64,000 nucleotides of DNA, from the NCBI GenBank assembly GCA_964036275.1, contig CAXIWQ010000389.1:124001-188000 (forward strand), given 5' to 3'. The position numbers were made by a program, and so were the translations under genes. Source of the DNA: Litoditis marina. Lineage: Eukaryota > Nematoda > Chromadorea > Rhabditida > Rhabditidae. The stretch's first letter is position 1; each line of letters opens with the position of its first letter. The notes under the pieces were generated by a model that was given only the letters and a program-made list of their open reading frames with translations, was not told the origin of the DNA and made no database searches. Positions 37,401-50,700 of this stretch are shown piece by piece.

Positions 37401-40400
37401 AAGTGGGAAGATAGTCCAATTGAGTAGTAACAGTGTACTAAAGGTTTTTCATGTATACAAGCTCTGTATCGAAACTCAGAAAGTTCGAATTTTGGCCGCG
37501 CTGATATTCAATCGGCCGGATTCCGAAGTTTTCACAGGTCAATCTGAAGATTGTAAGAAAACCAATTGTTCCATGGTAGTTGTTACAATAAGTGGGAAGA
37601 TAGTCCAATTGAGTAGTAACAGTGTACTAAAGGTTTTTTCATGTATACAAGCTCTGTATCGAAACTCAGAAAGTTCGAATTTTGGCCGCGTTGATATTCA
37701 ATCGGCCGGATTTCGAAGTTTTCACAGGTCAATCTGGAGATTGTACGAAGGCCAACTGTTTCATAATAGTTGTTACAATAAGTGGGAAGATAGTCCAATA
37801 AAGTAGTAACAGTGTACTAAAGGTTTTTCATGTATACAAGCTCTGTATCGAAACTCAGAAAGTTCGAATTTTGGCCGCGCTGATATTGAATCGGCCGGAT
37901 TTCGAAGTTTTCACCGGTCAATCTGAAGATTGTAAGGAGGCCAATTGTTTCATGATAGTTGTGACCATAAGTGGGAAGATGGTCCAATTGAGTAGTAACA
38001 GTGTACTAAAGGTTTTACATGTATACAAGCTCTGTATCGAAACTCAGAAAGTTCGAATTTTGGCCGTGCTGATATTGAATCGGCCGGATTTCGAAGTTTT
38101 CACAGGTCAATCTGAAGGTTGTAAGGAGGCCAATTGTTTCATGGTAGTTGTGACCATAAGTGGGAAGATAGTCCAATTGAGTAGTAACAGTGTACTAAAG
38201 GTTTTACATGTATACAAGCTCTGTATCGAAACTCAGAAAGTTCGAATTTTGGCCGTGCTGATATTGAATCGGCGGATTTCGAAGTTTTCACAGGTCAATC
38301 TGGAGATTGTACGGTGCCAATTGTTTCATAATAGTTGTTACAATAAGTGGGAAGATAGTCCAATTGAGTAGTAACAGTGTACTAAAGGTTTTTCATGTAT
38401 ACAAGCTCTGTATCGAAACTCAGAAAGTTCGAATTTTGGCCGCGCTGATATTGAATCGGCCGGATTTCGAAGTTTTCACCGGTCAATCTGAAGATTGTAA
38501 GAAAACCAATTGTTTCATGGTAGTTGTTACCATAACTGGGAAGATAGTCCAATTGAGTAGTAACAGTGTACTAAAGATTTTCATGTATACAAGCTCTGTA
38601 TCGAAACTCAGAAAGTTCGAATTTTGGCCGCGCTGATATTGAATCGGCCGGATTTCGAAGTTTTTACCGGTCAACCTGAAGATTGTAAATAGGTCAATTG
38701 TTTCAAGTTAGTTGTTACTATAAGTGGAAAGATAGTCCAATTAAGTAGTAACAGCGTACTAAAGGTTTTTCATGTATACAAGCTCTGTATCGAAACTCAG
38801 AAAGTTCGAATTTTGGCCGCGCTGATATTCAATCGGCCGGATTCCGAAGTTTTCACAGGTCAATCTGAAGATTGTAAGAAAACCAATTGTTCCATGGTAG
38901 TTGTTACTATAAGTGGGGAGATAGTCCAACTGAGTAGTAATAGTGTACTAAAGGTTTTTCATGTATACAAGCTCTGTATCGAAACTCAGAAAGTTCGAAT
39001 TTTGGCCGTGCTGATATTGAATCGGCCGGATTTCGAAGTTTTCACAGGTCAATCTGAAGATTGTAAGGAGGCCATTGTTTCATGGTAGTTGTGACCATAA
39101 GTGGGAAGATAGTCCAATTGAGTAGTAACAGTGTACTAAAGGTTTACATGTATACAAGCTCTGTATCGAAACTCAGAAAGTTCGAATTTTGGCCGTGCTG
39201 ATATTGATCGGCCGGATTTCGAAGTTTTCACCGGTCAACCTGAAGATTGTAAATAGGTCAATTGTTTCATGGTAGTTGTGACCATAAGTGGGAAGATGGT
39301 CCAATTGAGTAGTAACAGTGTACTAAAGGTTTTACATGTATACAAGCTCTGTATCGAAACTCAGAAAGTTCGAATATTGGCCGCGCTGATATTGAAAAGG
39401 CCGGATTTCGAAGTTTTCACCGGTCAACCTGAAGATTGTAAATAGGTCAATTGTTTCATGTTAGTTGTTACTTTAAGTGGAAAGATAGTCCAATTAAGTA
39501 GTAACAGCGTACTAAAGGTTTTTCATGTATACAAGCTCTGTATCGAAACTCAGAAAGTTCGAATTTGGCCGCGCTGATATTCAATCGGCCGGATTCCGAA
39601 GTTTTCACAGGTCAATCTGAAGATTGTAAGGAGGCCAATTGTTTCATGGTAGTTGTTACTATAAGTGGGAAGATAGTCCAATCAAGTAGTAACAGTGTAC
39701 TAAAGGTTTTTCATGTAGACAAGCTCTGTATCGAAACTCAGAAAGTTCGAATTTTGGCCGCGCTGATATTGAATCGGCCGGATTTCGAAGTTTTCACAGG
39801 TCAATCTGAAGATTGTAAGAAAACCAATTGTTTCATGGTAGTTGTTACTATAAGTGGGAAGATAGTCCAATTGAGTAGTAACAGTGTACTAAAGGTTTTA
39901 CATGTATACAAGCTCTGTATCGAAACTCAGAAAGTTCGAATTTTGGCCGCGCTGATATTGAATCGGCCGGATTTCGAAGTTTTCACAGGTCAATCTGAAG
40001 ATTGTAAGAAAACCAATTGTTCCATAATAGTTGTTACAATAAGTGGGAAGATAGTCCAATTGAGTAGTAACAGTGTACTAAAGGTTTTTCATGTATACAA
40101 GCTCTGTATCGAAACTCAGAAAGTTCGAATTTTGGCCGCGCTGATTATCAATCGGCCGGATTCCGAAGTTTTCACAGGTCAATCTGAAGATTGTAAGAAA
40201 ACCAATTGTTTCATGGTAGTTGTTACTATAAGTGGGGAGATAGTCCAATTAAGTAGTAACAGTGTACTAAAGGTTTTTCATGTATACAAGCTCTGTATCG
40301 AAACTCAGAAAGTTCGAATTTTGGCCGCGCTGATATTGAATCGGCCGGATTTCGAAGTTTTCACCGGTCAATCTGAAGATTGTAAGGAGGCCAATTGTTT

Positions 40401-43370
40401 CATGATAGTTGTGACCATAAGTGGGAAGATGGTCCAATTGAGTAGTAACAGTGTACTAAAGGTTTTACATGTATACAAGCTCTGTATCGAAACTCAACTC
40501 AGAAAGTTCGAATTTTGGCCGTGCTGATATTGAATCGGCCGGATTTCGAAGTTTTCACAGGTCAATCTGAAGATTGTAAGGAGGCCAATTGTTTCATGGT
40601 AGTTGTGACCATAAGTGGGAAGATAGTCCAATTGAGTAGTAACAGTGTACTAAAGGTTTTACATGTATACAAGCTCTGTATCGAAACTCAGAAAGTTCGA
40701 ATTTTGGCCGTGCTGATATTGAATCGGCCGGATTTCGAAGTTTTCACAGGTCAATCTGGAGATTGTACGGTGCCAATTGTTTCATAATAGTTGTTACAAT
40801 AAGTGGGAAGATAGTCCAATTGAGTAGTAACAGTGTACTAAAGGTTTTTCATGTATACAAGCTCTGTATCGAAACTCAGAAAGTTCGAATTTTGGCCGCG
40901 CTGATATTGAATCGGCCGGATTTCGAAGTTTTCACCGGTCAATCTGAAGATTGTAAATAGGTCAATTGTTTCAAGTTAGTTGTTACTATAAGTGGAAAGA
41001 TAGTCCAATTAAGTAGTAACAGCGTACTAAAGGTTTTTCATGTATACAAGCTCTGTATCGAAACTCAGAAAGTTCGAATTTTGGCCGCGCTGATATTCAA
41101 TCGGCCGGATTCCGAAGTTTTCACAGGTCAATCTGAAGATTGTAAGAAAACCAATTGTTCCATGGTAGTTGTTACTATAAGTGGGGAGATAGTCCAACTG
41201 AGTAGTAATAGTGTACTAAAGGTTTTTCATGTATACAAGCTCTGTATCGAAACTCAGAAAGTTCGAATTTTGGCCGTGCTGATATTGAATCGGCCGGATT
41301 TCGAAGTTTTCACAGGTCAATCTGAAGATTGTAAGGAGGCCAATTGTTTCATGGTAGTTGTGACCATAAGTGGGAAGATAGTCCAATTGAGTAGTAACAG
41401 TGTACTAAAGGTTTTACATGTATACAAGCTCTGTATCGAAACTCAGAAAGTTCGAATTTTGGCCGTGCTGATATTGAATCGGCCGGATTTCGAAGTTTTC
41501 ACAGGTCAATCTGGAGATTGTACGGTGCCAATTGTTTCATAATAGTTGTTACAATAAGTGGGAAGATAGTCCAATTGAGTAGTAACAGTGTACTAAAGGT
41601 TTTTCATGTATACAAGCTCTGTATCGAAACTCAGAAAGTTCGAATTTTGGCCGCGCTGATATTGAATCGGCCGGATTCGAAGTTTTCACCGGTCAATCTG
41701 AAGATTGTAAGAAAACCAATTGTTTCATGGTAGTTGTTACCATAACTGGGAAGATAGTCCAATTGAGTAGTAACAGTGTACTAAAGATTTTTCATGTATA
41801 CAAGCTCTGTATCGAAACTCAGAAAGTTCGAATTTTGGCCGCGCTGATATTGAATCGGCCGGATTTCGAAGTTTTTACCGGTCAACCTGAAGATTGTAAA
41901 TAGGTCAATTGTTTCAAGTTAGTTGTTACTATAAGTGGAAAGATAGTCCAATTAAGTAGTAACAGCGTACTAAAGGTTTTTCATGTATACAAGCTCTGTA
42001 TCGAAACTCAGAAAGTTCGAATTTTGGCCGCGCTGATATTCAATCGGCCGGATTCCGAAGTTTTCACAGGTCAATCTGAAGATTGTAAGAAAACCAATTG
42101 TTCCATGGTAGTTGTTACTATAAGTGGGGAGATAGTCCAACTGAGTAGTAATAGTGTACTAAAGGTTTTTCATGTATACAAGCTCTGTATCGAAACTCAG
42201 AAAGTTCGAATTTTGGCCGTGCTGATATTGAATCGGCCGGATTTCGAAGTTTTCACAGGTCAATCTGAAGATTGTAAGGAGGCCAATTGTTTCATGGTAG
42301 TTGTGACCATAAGTGGGAAGATAGTCCAATTGAGTAGTAACAGTGTACTAAAGGTTTTACATGTATACAAGCTCTGTATCGAAACTCAGAAAGTTCGAAT
42401 TTTGGCCGTGCTGATATTGAATCGGCCGGATTTCGAAGTTTTCACCGGTCAACCTGAAGATTGTAAATAGGTCAATTGTTTCATGGTAGTTGTGATCATA
42501 AGTGGGAAGATGGTCCAATTGAGTAGTAACAGTGTACTAAAGGTTTTACATGTATACAAGCTCTGTATCGAAACTCAGAAAGTTCGAATATTGGCCGCGC
42601 TGATATTGAAAAGGCCGGATTTCGAAGTTTTCACCGGTCAACCTGAAGATTGTAAATAGGTCAATTGTTTCATGTTAGTTGTTACTATAAGTGGAAAGAT
42701 AGTCCAATTAAGTAGTAACAGCGTACTAAAGGTTTTTCATGTATACAAGCTCTGTATCGAAACTCAGAAAGTTCGAATTTTGGCCGCGCTGATATTCAAT
42801 CGGCCGGATTCCGAAGTTTTCACAGGTCAATCTGAAGATTGTAAGAAAACCAATAGTTCCATGGTAGTTGTTACTATAAGTGGGGAGATAGTCCAACTGA
42901 GTAGTAACAGTGTACTAAAGGTTTTTCATGTATACAAGCTCTGTATCGAAACTCAGAAAGTTCGAATTTTGGCCGTGCTGATATTGAATCGGCCGGATTT
43001 CGAAGTTTTCACAGGTCAATCTGAAGATTGTAAGGAGGCCAATTGTTTCATGGTAGTTGTGACCATAAGTGGGAAGATAGTCCAATTGAGTAGTAACAGT
43101 GTACTAAAGGTTTTACATGTATACAAGCTCTGTATCGAAACTCAGAAAGTTCGAATTTTGGCCGTGCTGATATTGAATCGGCCGGATTTCGAAGTTTTCA
43201 CCGGTCAACCTGAAGATTGTAAATAGGTCAATTGTTTCATGGTAGTTGTGACCATAAGTGGGAAGATGGTCCAATTGAGTAGTAACAGTGTACTAAAGGT
43301 TTTTCATGTAGACAAGCTCTGTATCGAAACTCAGAAAGTTCGAATTTTGGCCGCGCTGATATTGAATCGG

Positions 43371-45257
43371 CCGTATTTCGAAGTTTTCACAGGTCAATCT
43401 GAAGATTGTAAAAAAAACAATTGTTTCAAGTTAGTTGTTACTAAAAGTGGAAAGATAGTCCAATTAAGTAGTAACAGCGTACTAAAGGTTTTTCATGTTT
43501 ACAAGCTCTGTATCGAAACTCAGAAAGTTCGAATTTTTGCCGCGCTGATATTCAATCGGCCGGATTCCGAAGTTTTCACAGGTCAATCTGAAGATTGTGA
43601 GAAAACCAATTGTTTCATGGTAGTTGTTACTATAAGTGGGAAGATAGTCCAATCAAGTAGTAACAGTGTACTAAAGGTTTTTCATGTAGACAAGCTCTGT
43701 ATCGAAACTCAGAAAGTTCGAATTTTGGCCGCGCTGATATTGAATCGCCGGATTTCGAAGTTTTCACAGGTCAATCTGAAGATTGTAAGAAAACCAATTG
43801 TTTCATGGTAGTTGTTACTATAAGTGGGAAGATAGTCCAATTGAGTAGTAACAGTGTACTAAAGGTTTTACATGTATACAAGCTCTGTATCGAAACTCAG
43901 AAAGTTCGAATTTTGGCCGCGCTGATATTGAATCGGCCGATTTCGAAGTTTTCACAGGTCAATCTGAAGATTGTGAGAAAACCAATTGTTTCATGGTAGT
44001 TGTTACTATAAGTGGGAAGATAGTCCAATCAAGTAGTAACAGTGTACTAAAGGTTTTTCATGTAGACAAGCTCTGTATCGAAACTCAGAAAGTTCGAATT
44101 TTGGCCGCGCTGATATTGAATCGGCCGGATTTCGAAGTTTTCACAGGTCAATCTGAAGATTGTAAGAAAACCAATTGTTTCATGGTAGTTGTTACTATAA
44201 GTGGGAAGATAGTCCAATTGAGTAGTAACAGTGTACTAAAGGTTTTACATGTATACAAGCTCTGTATCGAAACTCAGAAAGTTCGAATTTTGGCCGCGCT
44301 GATATTGAATCGGCCGTATTTCGAAGTTTTCACAGGTCAATCTGAAGATTGTAAAAAAAACAATTGTTTCAAGTTAGTTGTTACTAAAAGTGGAAAGATA
44401 GTCCAATTAAGTAGTAACAGCGTACTAAAGGTTTTTCATGTTTACAAGCTCTGTATCGAAACTCAGAAAGTTCGAATTTTTGCCGCGCTGATATTCAATC
44501 GGCCGGATTCCGAAGTTTTCACAGGTCAATCTGAAGATTGTGAGAAAACCAATTGTTTCATGGTAGTTGTTACTATAAGTGGGAAGATAGTCCAATCAAG
44601 TAGTAACAGTGTACTAAAGGTTTTTCATGTAGACAAGCTCTGTATCGAAACTCAGAAAGTTCGAATTTTGGCCGCGCTGATATTGAATCGGCCGGATTTC
44701 GAAGTTTTCACAGGTCAATCTGAAGATTGTAAGAAAACCAATTGTTTCATGGTAGTTGTTACTATAAGTGGGAAGATAGTCCAATTGAGTAGTAACAGTG
44801 TACTAAAGGTTTTACATGTATACAAGCTCTGTATCGAAACTCAGAAAGTTCGAATTTTGGCCGCGCTGATATTGAATCGGCCGGATTTCGAAGTTTTCAC
44901 AGGTCAATCTGAAGATTGTGAGAAAACCAATTGTTTCATGGTAGTTGTTACTATAAGTGGGAAGATAGTCCAATCAAGTAGTAACAGTGTACTAAAGGTT
45001 TTTCATGTAGACAAGCTCTGTATCGAAACTCAGAAAGTTCGAATTTTGGCCGCGCTGATATTGAATCGGCCGGATTTCGAAGTTTTCACAGGTCAATCTG
45101 AAGATTGTAAGAAAACCAATTGTTTCATGGTAGTTGTTACTATAAGTGGGAAGATAGTCCAATTGAGTAGTAACAGTGTACTAAAGGTTTTACATGTATA
45201 CAAGCTCTGTATCGAAACTCAGAAAGTTCGAATTTTGGCCGCGCTGATATTGAATCG
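43371..45257 (+). repeat. 5-monomer (945-bp) higher-order repeat, two copies
   Basis: The marker CCGTATTTCG at 43371 recurs at 44314, followed both times by the GTAAAAAAAACAATTG, TTTTTGCCGCG, GTAGACAAGC and TTTTACATG monomers. The offset is 943 bp because the first copy lacks one base at each of two places (GAATCGCCGG near 43746, GGCCGATTTCG near 43938). Confidence 0.82.
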
Positions 45258-45312
45258 GCCGGATTTCGAAGTTTTCACAGGTCAATCTGAAGATTGTAAG
45301 AAAACCAATTGT

Positions 45313-47554
45313 TCCATAATAGTTGTTACAATAAGTGGGAAGATAGTCCAATTGAGTAGTAACAGTGTACTAAAGGTTTTTCATGTATACAAGCTCTGTA
45401 TCGAAACTCAGAAAGTTCGAATTTTGGCCGCGCTGATTATCAATCGGCCGGATTCCGAAGTTTTCACAGGTCAATCTGAAGATTGTAAGAAAACCAATTG
45501 TTTCATGGTAGTTGTTACTATAAGTGGGGAGATAGTACAACTGAGTAGTAACAGTGTACTAAAGGTTTTTCATGTATACAAGCTCTGTATCGAAACTCAG
45601 AAAGTTCGAATTTTGGCCGCGTTGATATTCAATCGGCCGGATTTCGAAGTTTTCACAGGTCAATCTGGAGATTGTACGAAGGCCAACTGTTTCATAATAG
45701 TTGTTACAATAAGTGGGAAGATAGTCCAATAAAGTAGTAACAGTGTACTAAAGGTTTTTCATGTATACAAGCTCTGTATCGAAACTCAGAAAGTTCGAAT
45801 TTTGGCCGCGCTGATATTGAATCGGCCGGATTTCGAAGTTTTCACCGGTCAATCTGAAGATTGTAAGGAGGCCAATTGTTTCATGATAGTTGTGACCATA
45901 AGTGGGAAGATGGTCCAATTGAGTAGTAACAGTGTACTAAAGGTTTTACATGTATACAAGCTCTGTATCGAAACTCAGAAAGTTCGAATTTTGGCCGTGC
46001 TGATATTGAATCGGCCGGATTTCGAAGTTTTCACAGGTCAATCTGAAGATTGTAAGGAGGCCAATTGTTTCATGGTAGTTGTGACCATAAGTGGGAAGAT
46101 AGTCCAATTGAGTAGTAACAGTGTACTAAAGGTTTTACATGTATACAAGCTCTGTATCGAAACTCAGAAAGTTCGAATTTTGGCCGCGCTGATTATCAAT
46201 CGGCCGGATTTCGAAGTTTTCACCGGTCAACCTGAAGATTGTAAGAAAACCAATTGTTTCATGGTAGTTGTTACTATAAGTGGGGAGATAGTACAACTGA
46301 GTAGTAACAGTGTACTAAAGGTTTTTCATGTATACAAGCTCTGTATCGAAACTCAGAAAGTTCGAATTTTGGCCGCGCTGATATTGAATCGGCCGGATTT
46401 CGAAGTTTTCACAGGTCAATCTGAAGATTGTAAGAAAACCAATTGTTCCATAATAGTTGTTACAATAAGTGGGAAGATAGTCCAATTGAGTAGTAACAGT
46501 GTACTAAAGGTTTTTCATGTATACAAGCTCTGTATCGAAACTCAGAAAGTTCGAATTTTGGCCGCGCTGATTATCAATCGGCCGGATTCCGAAGTTTTCA
46601 CAGGTCAATCTGAAGATTGTAAGAAAACCAATTGTTTCATGGTAGTTGTTACTATAAGTGGGGAGATAGTACAACTGAGTAGTAACAGTGTACTAAAGGT
46701 TTTTCATGTATACAAGCTCTGTATCGAAACTCAGAAAGTTCGAATTTTGGCCGCGTTGATATTCAATCGGCCGGATTTCGAAGTTTTCACAGGTCAATCT
46801 GGAGATTGTACGAAGGCCAACTGTTTCATAATAGTTGTTACAATAAGTGGGAAGATAGTCCAATAAAGTAGTAACAGTGTACTAAAGGTTTTTCATGTAT
46901 ACAAGCTCTGTATCGAAACTCAGAAAGTTCGAATTTTGGCCGCGCTGATATTGAATCGGCCGGATTTCGAAGTTTTCACCGGTCAATCTGAAGATTGTAA
47001 GGAGGCCAATTGTTTCATGATAGTTGTGACCATAAGTGGGAAGATGGTCCAATTGAGTAGTAACAGTGTACTAAAGGTTTTACATGTATACAAGCTCTGT
47101 ATCGAAACTCAGAAAGTTCGAATTTTGGCCGTGCTGATATTGAATCGGCCGGATTTCGAAGTTTTCACAGGTCAATCTGAAGATTGTAAGGAGGCCAATT
47201 GTTTCATGGTAGTTGTGACCATAAGTGGGAAGATAGTCCAATTGAGTAGTAACAGTGTACTAAAGGTTTTACATGTATACAAGCTCTGTATCGAAACTCA
47301 GAAAGTTCGAATTTTGGCCGCGCTGATTATCAATCGGCCGGATTTCGAAGTTTTCACCGGTCAACCTGAAGATTGTAAGAAAACCAATTGTTTCATGGTA
47401 GTTGTTACTATAAGTGGGGAGATAGTACAACTGAGTAGTAACAGTGTACTAAAGGTTTTTCATGTATACAAGCTCTGTATCGAAACTCAGAAAGTTCGAA
47501 TTTTGGCCGCGTTGATATTCAATCGGCCGGATTTCGAAGTTTTCACAGGTCAAT
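45313..47554 (+). repeat. 6-monomer (1,134-bp) higher-order repeat, two copies
   Basis: Units starting at about 45313 and 46447 share TTCCATAATAG, GCTGATTATC, GCGTTGATATTC, CCAACTGTTTC and a CCAATAAAGTAG stop-bearing monomer in the same order. The second copy is cut at 47554 by a foreign 195-bp segment; the pattern resumes at 47750. Confidence 0.85.
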
Positions 47555-47749
47555 TTAACATCAATCAATCCTGGGTACCTTTTCCATCTAGATCTTCTCA
47601 CTGAGTCTCAGGAGTATCAACATATCAGCCACTTTGCGTATGTACTAGCTTTTATTTTTCTTTGTTTTCTCGAATATCAGTTCAATTGGTTTAAATTCGT
47701 AATTCGTTGTTTGTCCATCACTATACTGATAAAGTTTATTATTATTAAT
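47555..47749 (+). other. Foreign 195-bp segment with ATT-rich tail
   Basis: Non-satellite sequence inserted between GGTCAAT and CTGGAGATTG of a monomer. It begins TTAACATCAATC, is AT-rich and ends AAAGTTTATTATTATTAAT. AAT is present on both sides (47552-47554, 47747-47749), a possible 3-bp duplication. The microsatellite-like 3' tail suggests the truncated 3' end of a non-LTR (RTE-like) retroelement or a SINE, by analogy only. No coding frame is evident. The satellite spacing confirms the length: markers on either side are 951 bp apart, equal to 4 x 189 + 195. Confidence 0.65.
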
Positions 47750-50700
47750 CTGGAGATTGTACGAAGGCCAACTGTTTCATAATAGTTGTTACAATAAGTG
47801 GGAAGATAGTCCAATAAAGTAGTAACAGTGTACTAAAGGTTTTTCATGTATACAAGCTCTGTATCGAAACTCAGAAAGTTCGAATTTTGGCCGCGCTGAT
47901 ATTGAATCGGCCGGATTTCGAAGTTTTCACCGGTCAATCTGAAGATTGTAAGGAGGCCAATTGTTTCATGATAGTTGTAACCATAAGTGGGAAGATGGTC
48001 CAATTGAGTAGTAACAGTGTACTAAAGGTTTTACATGTATACAAGCTCTGTATCGAAACTCAGAAAGTTCGAATTTTGGCCGTGCTGATATTGAATCGGC
48101 CGGATTTCGAAGTTTTCACAGGTCAATCTGAAGATTGTAAGGAGGCCAATTGTTTCATGGTAGTTGTGACCATAAGTGGGAAGATAGTCCAATTGAGTAG
48201 TAACAGTGTACTAAAGGTTTTACATGTATACAAGCTCTGTATCGAAACTCAGAAAGTTCGAATTTTGGCCGTGCTGATATTGAATCGGCCGGATTTCGAA
48301 GTTTTCACAGGTCAATCTGGAGATTGTACGGTGCCAATTGTTTCATAATAGTTGTTACAATAAGTGGGAAGATAGTCCAATTGAGTAGTAACAGTGTACT
48401 AAAGGTTTTTCATGTATACAAGCTCTGTATCGAAACTCAGAAAGTTCGAATTTTGGCCGCGCTGATATTGAATCGGCCGGATTTCGAAGTTTTCACCGGT
48501 CAATCTGAAGATTGTAAGAAAACCAATTGTTTCATGGTAGTTGTTACCATAACTGGGAAGATAATCCAATTGAGTAGTAACAGTGTACTAAAGATTTTTC
48601 ATGTATACAAGCTCTGTATCGAAACTCAGAAAGTTCGAATTTTGGCCGTGCTGATATTGAATCGGCCGGATTTCGAAGTTTTCACAGGTCAATCTGGAGA
48701 TTGTACGGTGCCAATTGTTTCATAATAGTTGTTACAATAAGTGGGAAGATAGTCCAATTGAGTAGTAACAGTGTACTAAAGGTTTTTCATGTATACAAGC
48801 TCTGTATCGAAACTCAGAAAGTTCGAATTTTGGCCGTGCTGATATTGAATCGGCCGGATTTCGAAGTTTTCACAGGTCAATCTGAAGATTGTAAGGAGGC
48901 CAATTGTTTCATGGTAGTTGTGACCATAAGTGGGAAGATAGTCCAATTTAGTAGTAACAGTGTACTAAAGGTTTTACATGTATACAAGCTCTGTATCGAA
49001 ACTCAGAAAGTTCGAATTTTGGCCGTGCTGATATTGAATCGGCCGGATTTCGAAGTTTTCACAGGTCAATCTGGAGATTGTACGGTGCCAATTGTTTCAT
49101 AATAGTTGTTACAATAAGTGGGAAGATAGTCCAATTGAGTAGTAACAGTGTACTAAAGGTTTTTCATGTATACAAGCTCTGTATCGAAACTCAGAAAGTT
49201 CGAATTTTGGCCGCGCTGATATTGAATCGGCCGGATTTCGAAGTTTTCACCGGTCAATCTGAAGATTGTAAGAAAACCAATTGTTTCATGGTAGTTGTTA
49301 CCATAACTGGGAAGATAATCCAATTGAGTAGTAACAGTGTACTAAAGATTTTTCATGTATACAAGCTCTGTATCGAAACTCAGAAAGTTCGAATTTTGGC
49401 CGCGCTGATATTCAATCGGCCGGATTCCGAAGTTTTCACAGGTCAATCTGAAGATTGTAAATAGGTCAATTGTTTCAAGTTAGTTGTTACTATAAGTGGG
49501 GAGATAGTCCAACTGAGTAGTAATAGTGTACTAAAGGTTTTTCATGTATACAAGCTCTGTATCGAAACTCAGAAAGTTCGAATTTTGGCCGTGCTGATAT
49601 TGAATCGGCCGGATTTCGAAGTTTTCACAGGTCAATCTGAAGATTGTAAGGAGGCCAGTTGTTTCATGGTAGTTGTGACCATAAGTGGGAAGATAGTCCA
49701 ATTGAGTAGTAACAGTGTACTAAAGGTTTTACATGTATACAAGCTCTGTATCGAAACTCAGAAAGTTCGAATTTTGGCCGTGCTGATATTGAATCGGCCG
49801 GATTTCGAAGTTTTCACCGGTCAACCTGAAGATTGTAAATAGGTCAATTGTTTCATGGTAGTTGTGACCATAAGTGGGAAGATGGTCCAATTGAGTAGTA
49901 ACAGTGTACTAAAGGTTTTACATGTATACAAGCTCTGTATCGAAACTCAGAAAGTTCGAATATTGGCCGCGCTGATATTGAAAAGGCCGGATTTCGAAGT
50001 TTTCACCGGTCAACCTGAAGATTGTAAATAGGTCAATTGTTTCATGTTAGTTGTTACTATAAGTGGAAAGATAGTCCAATTAAGTAGTAACAGCGTACTA
50101 AAGGTTTTTCATGTATACAAGCTCTGTATCGAAACTCAGAAAGTTCGAATTTTGGCCGCGCTGATATTCAATCGGCCGGATTCCGAAGTTTTCACAGGTC
50201 AATCTGAAGATTGTAAGAAAACCAATAGTTCCATGGTAGTTGTTACTATAAGTGGGGAGATAGTCCAACTGAGTAGTAACAGTGTACTAAAGGTTTTTCA
50301 TGTATACAAGCTCTGTATCGAAACTCAGAAAGTTCGAATTTTGGCCGTGCTGATATTGAATCGGCCGGATTTCGAAGTTTTCACAGGTCAATCTGAAGAT
50401 TGTAAGGAGGCCAATTGTTTCATGGTAGTTGTGACCATAAGTGGGAAGATAGTCCAATTGAGTAGTAACAGTGTACTAAAGGTTTTACATGTATACAAGC
50501 TCTGTATCGAAACTCAGAAAGTTCGAATTTTGGCCGTGCTGATATTGAATCGGCCGGATTTCGAAGTTTTCACCGGTCAACCTGAAGATTGTAAATAGGT
50601 CAATTGTTTCATGGTAGTTGTGACCATAAGTGGGAAGATGGTCCAATTGAGTAGTAACAGTGTACTAAAGGTTTTACATGTATACAAGCTCTGTATCGAA

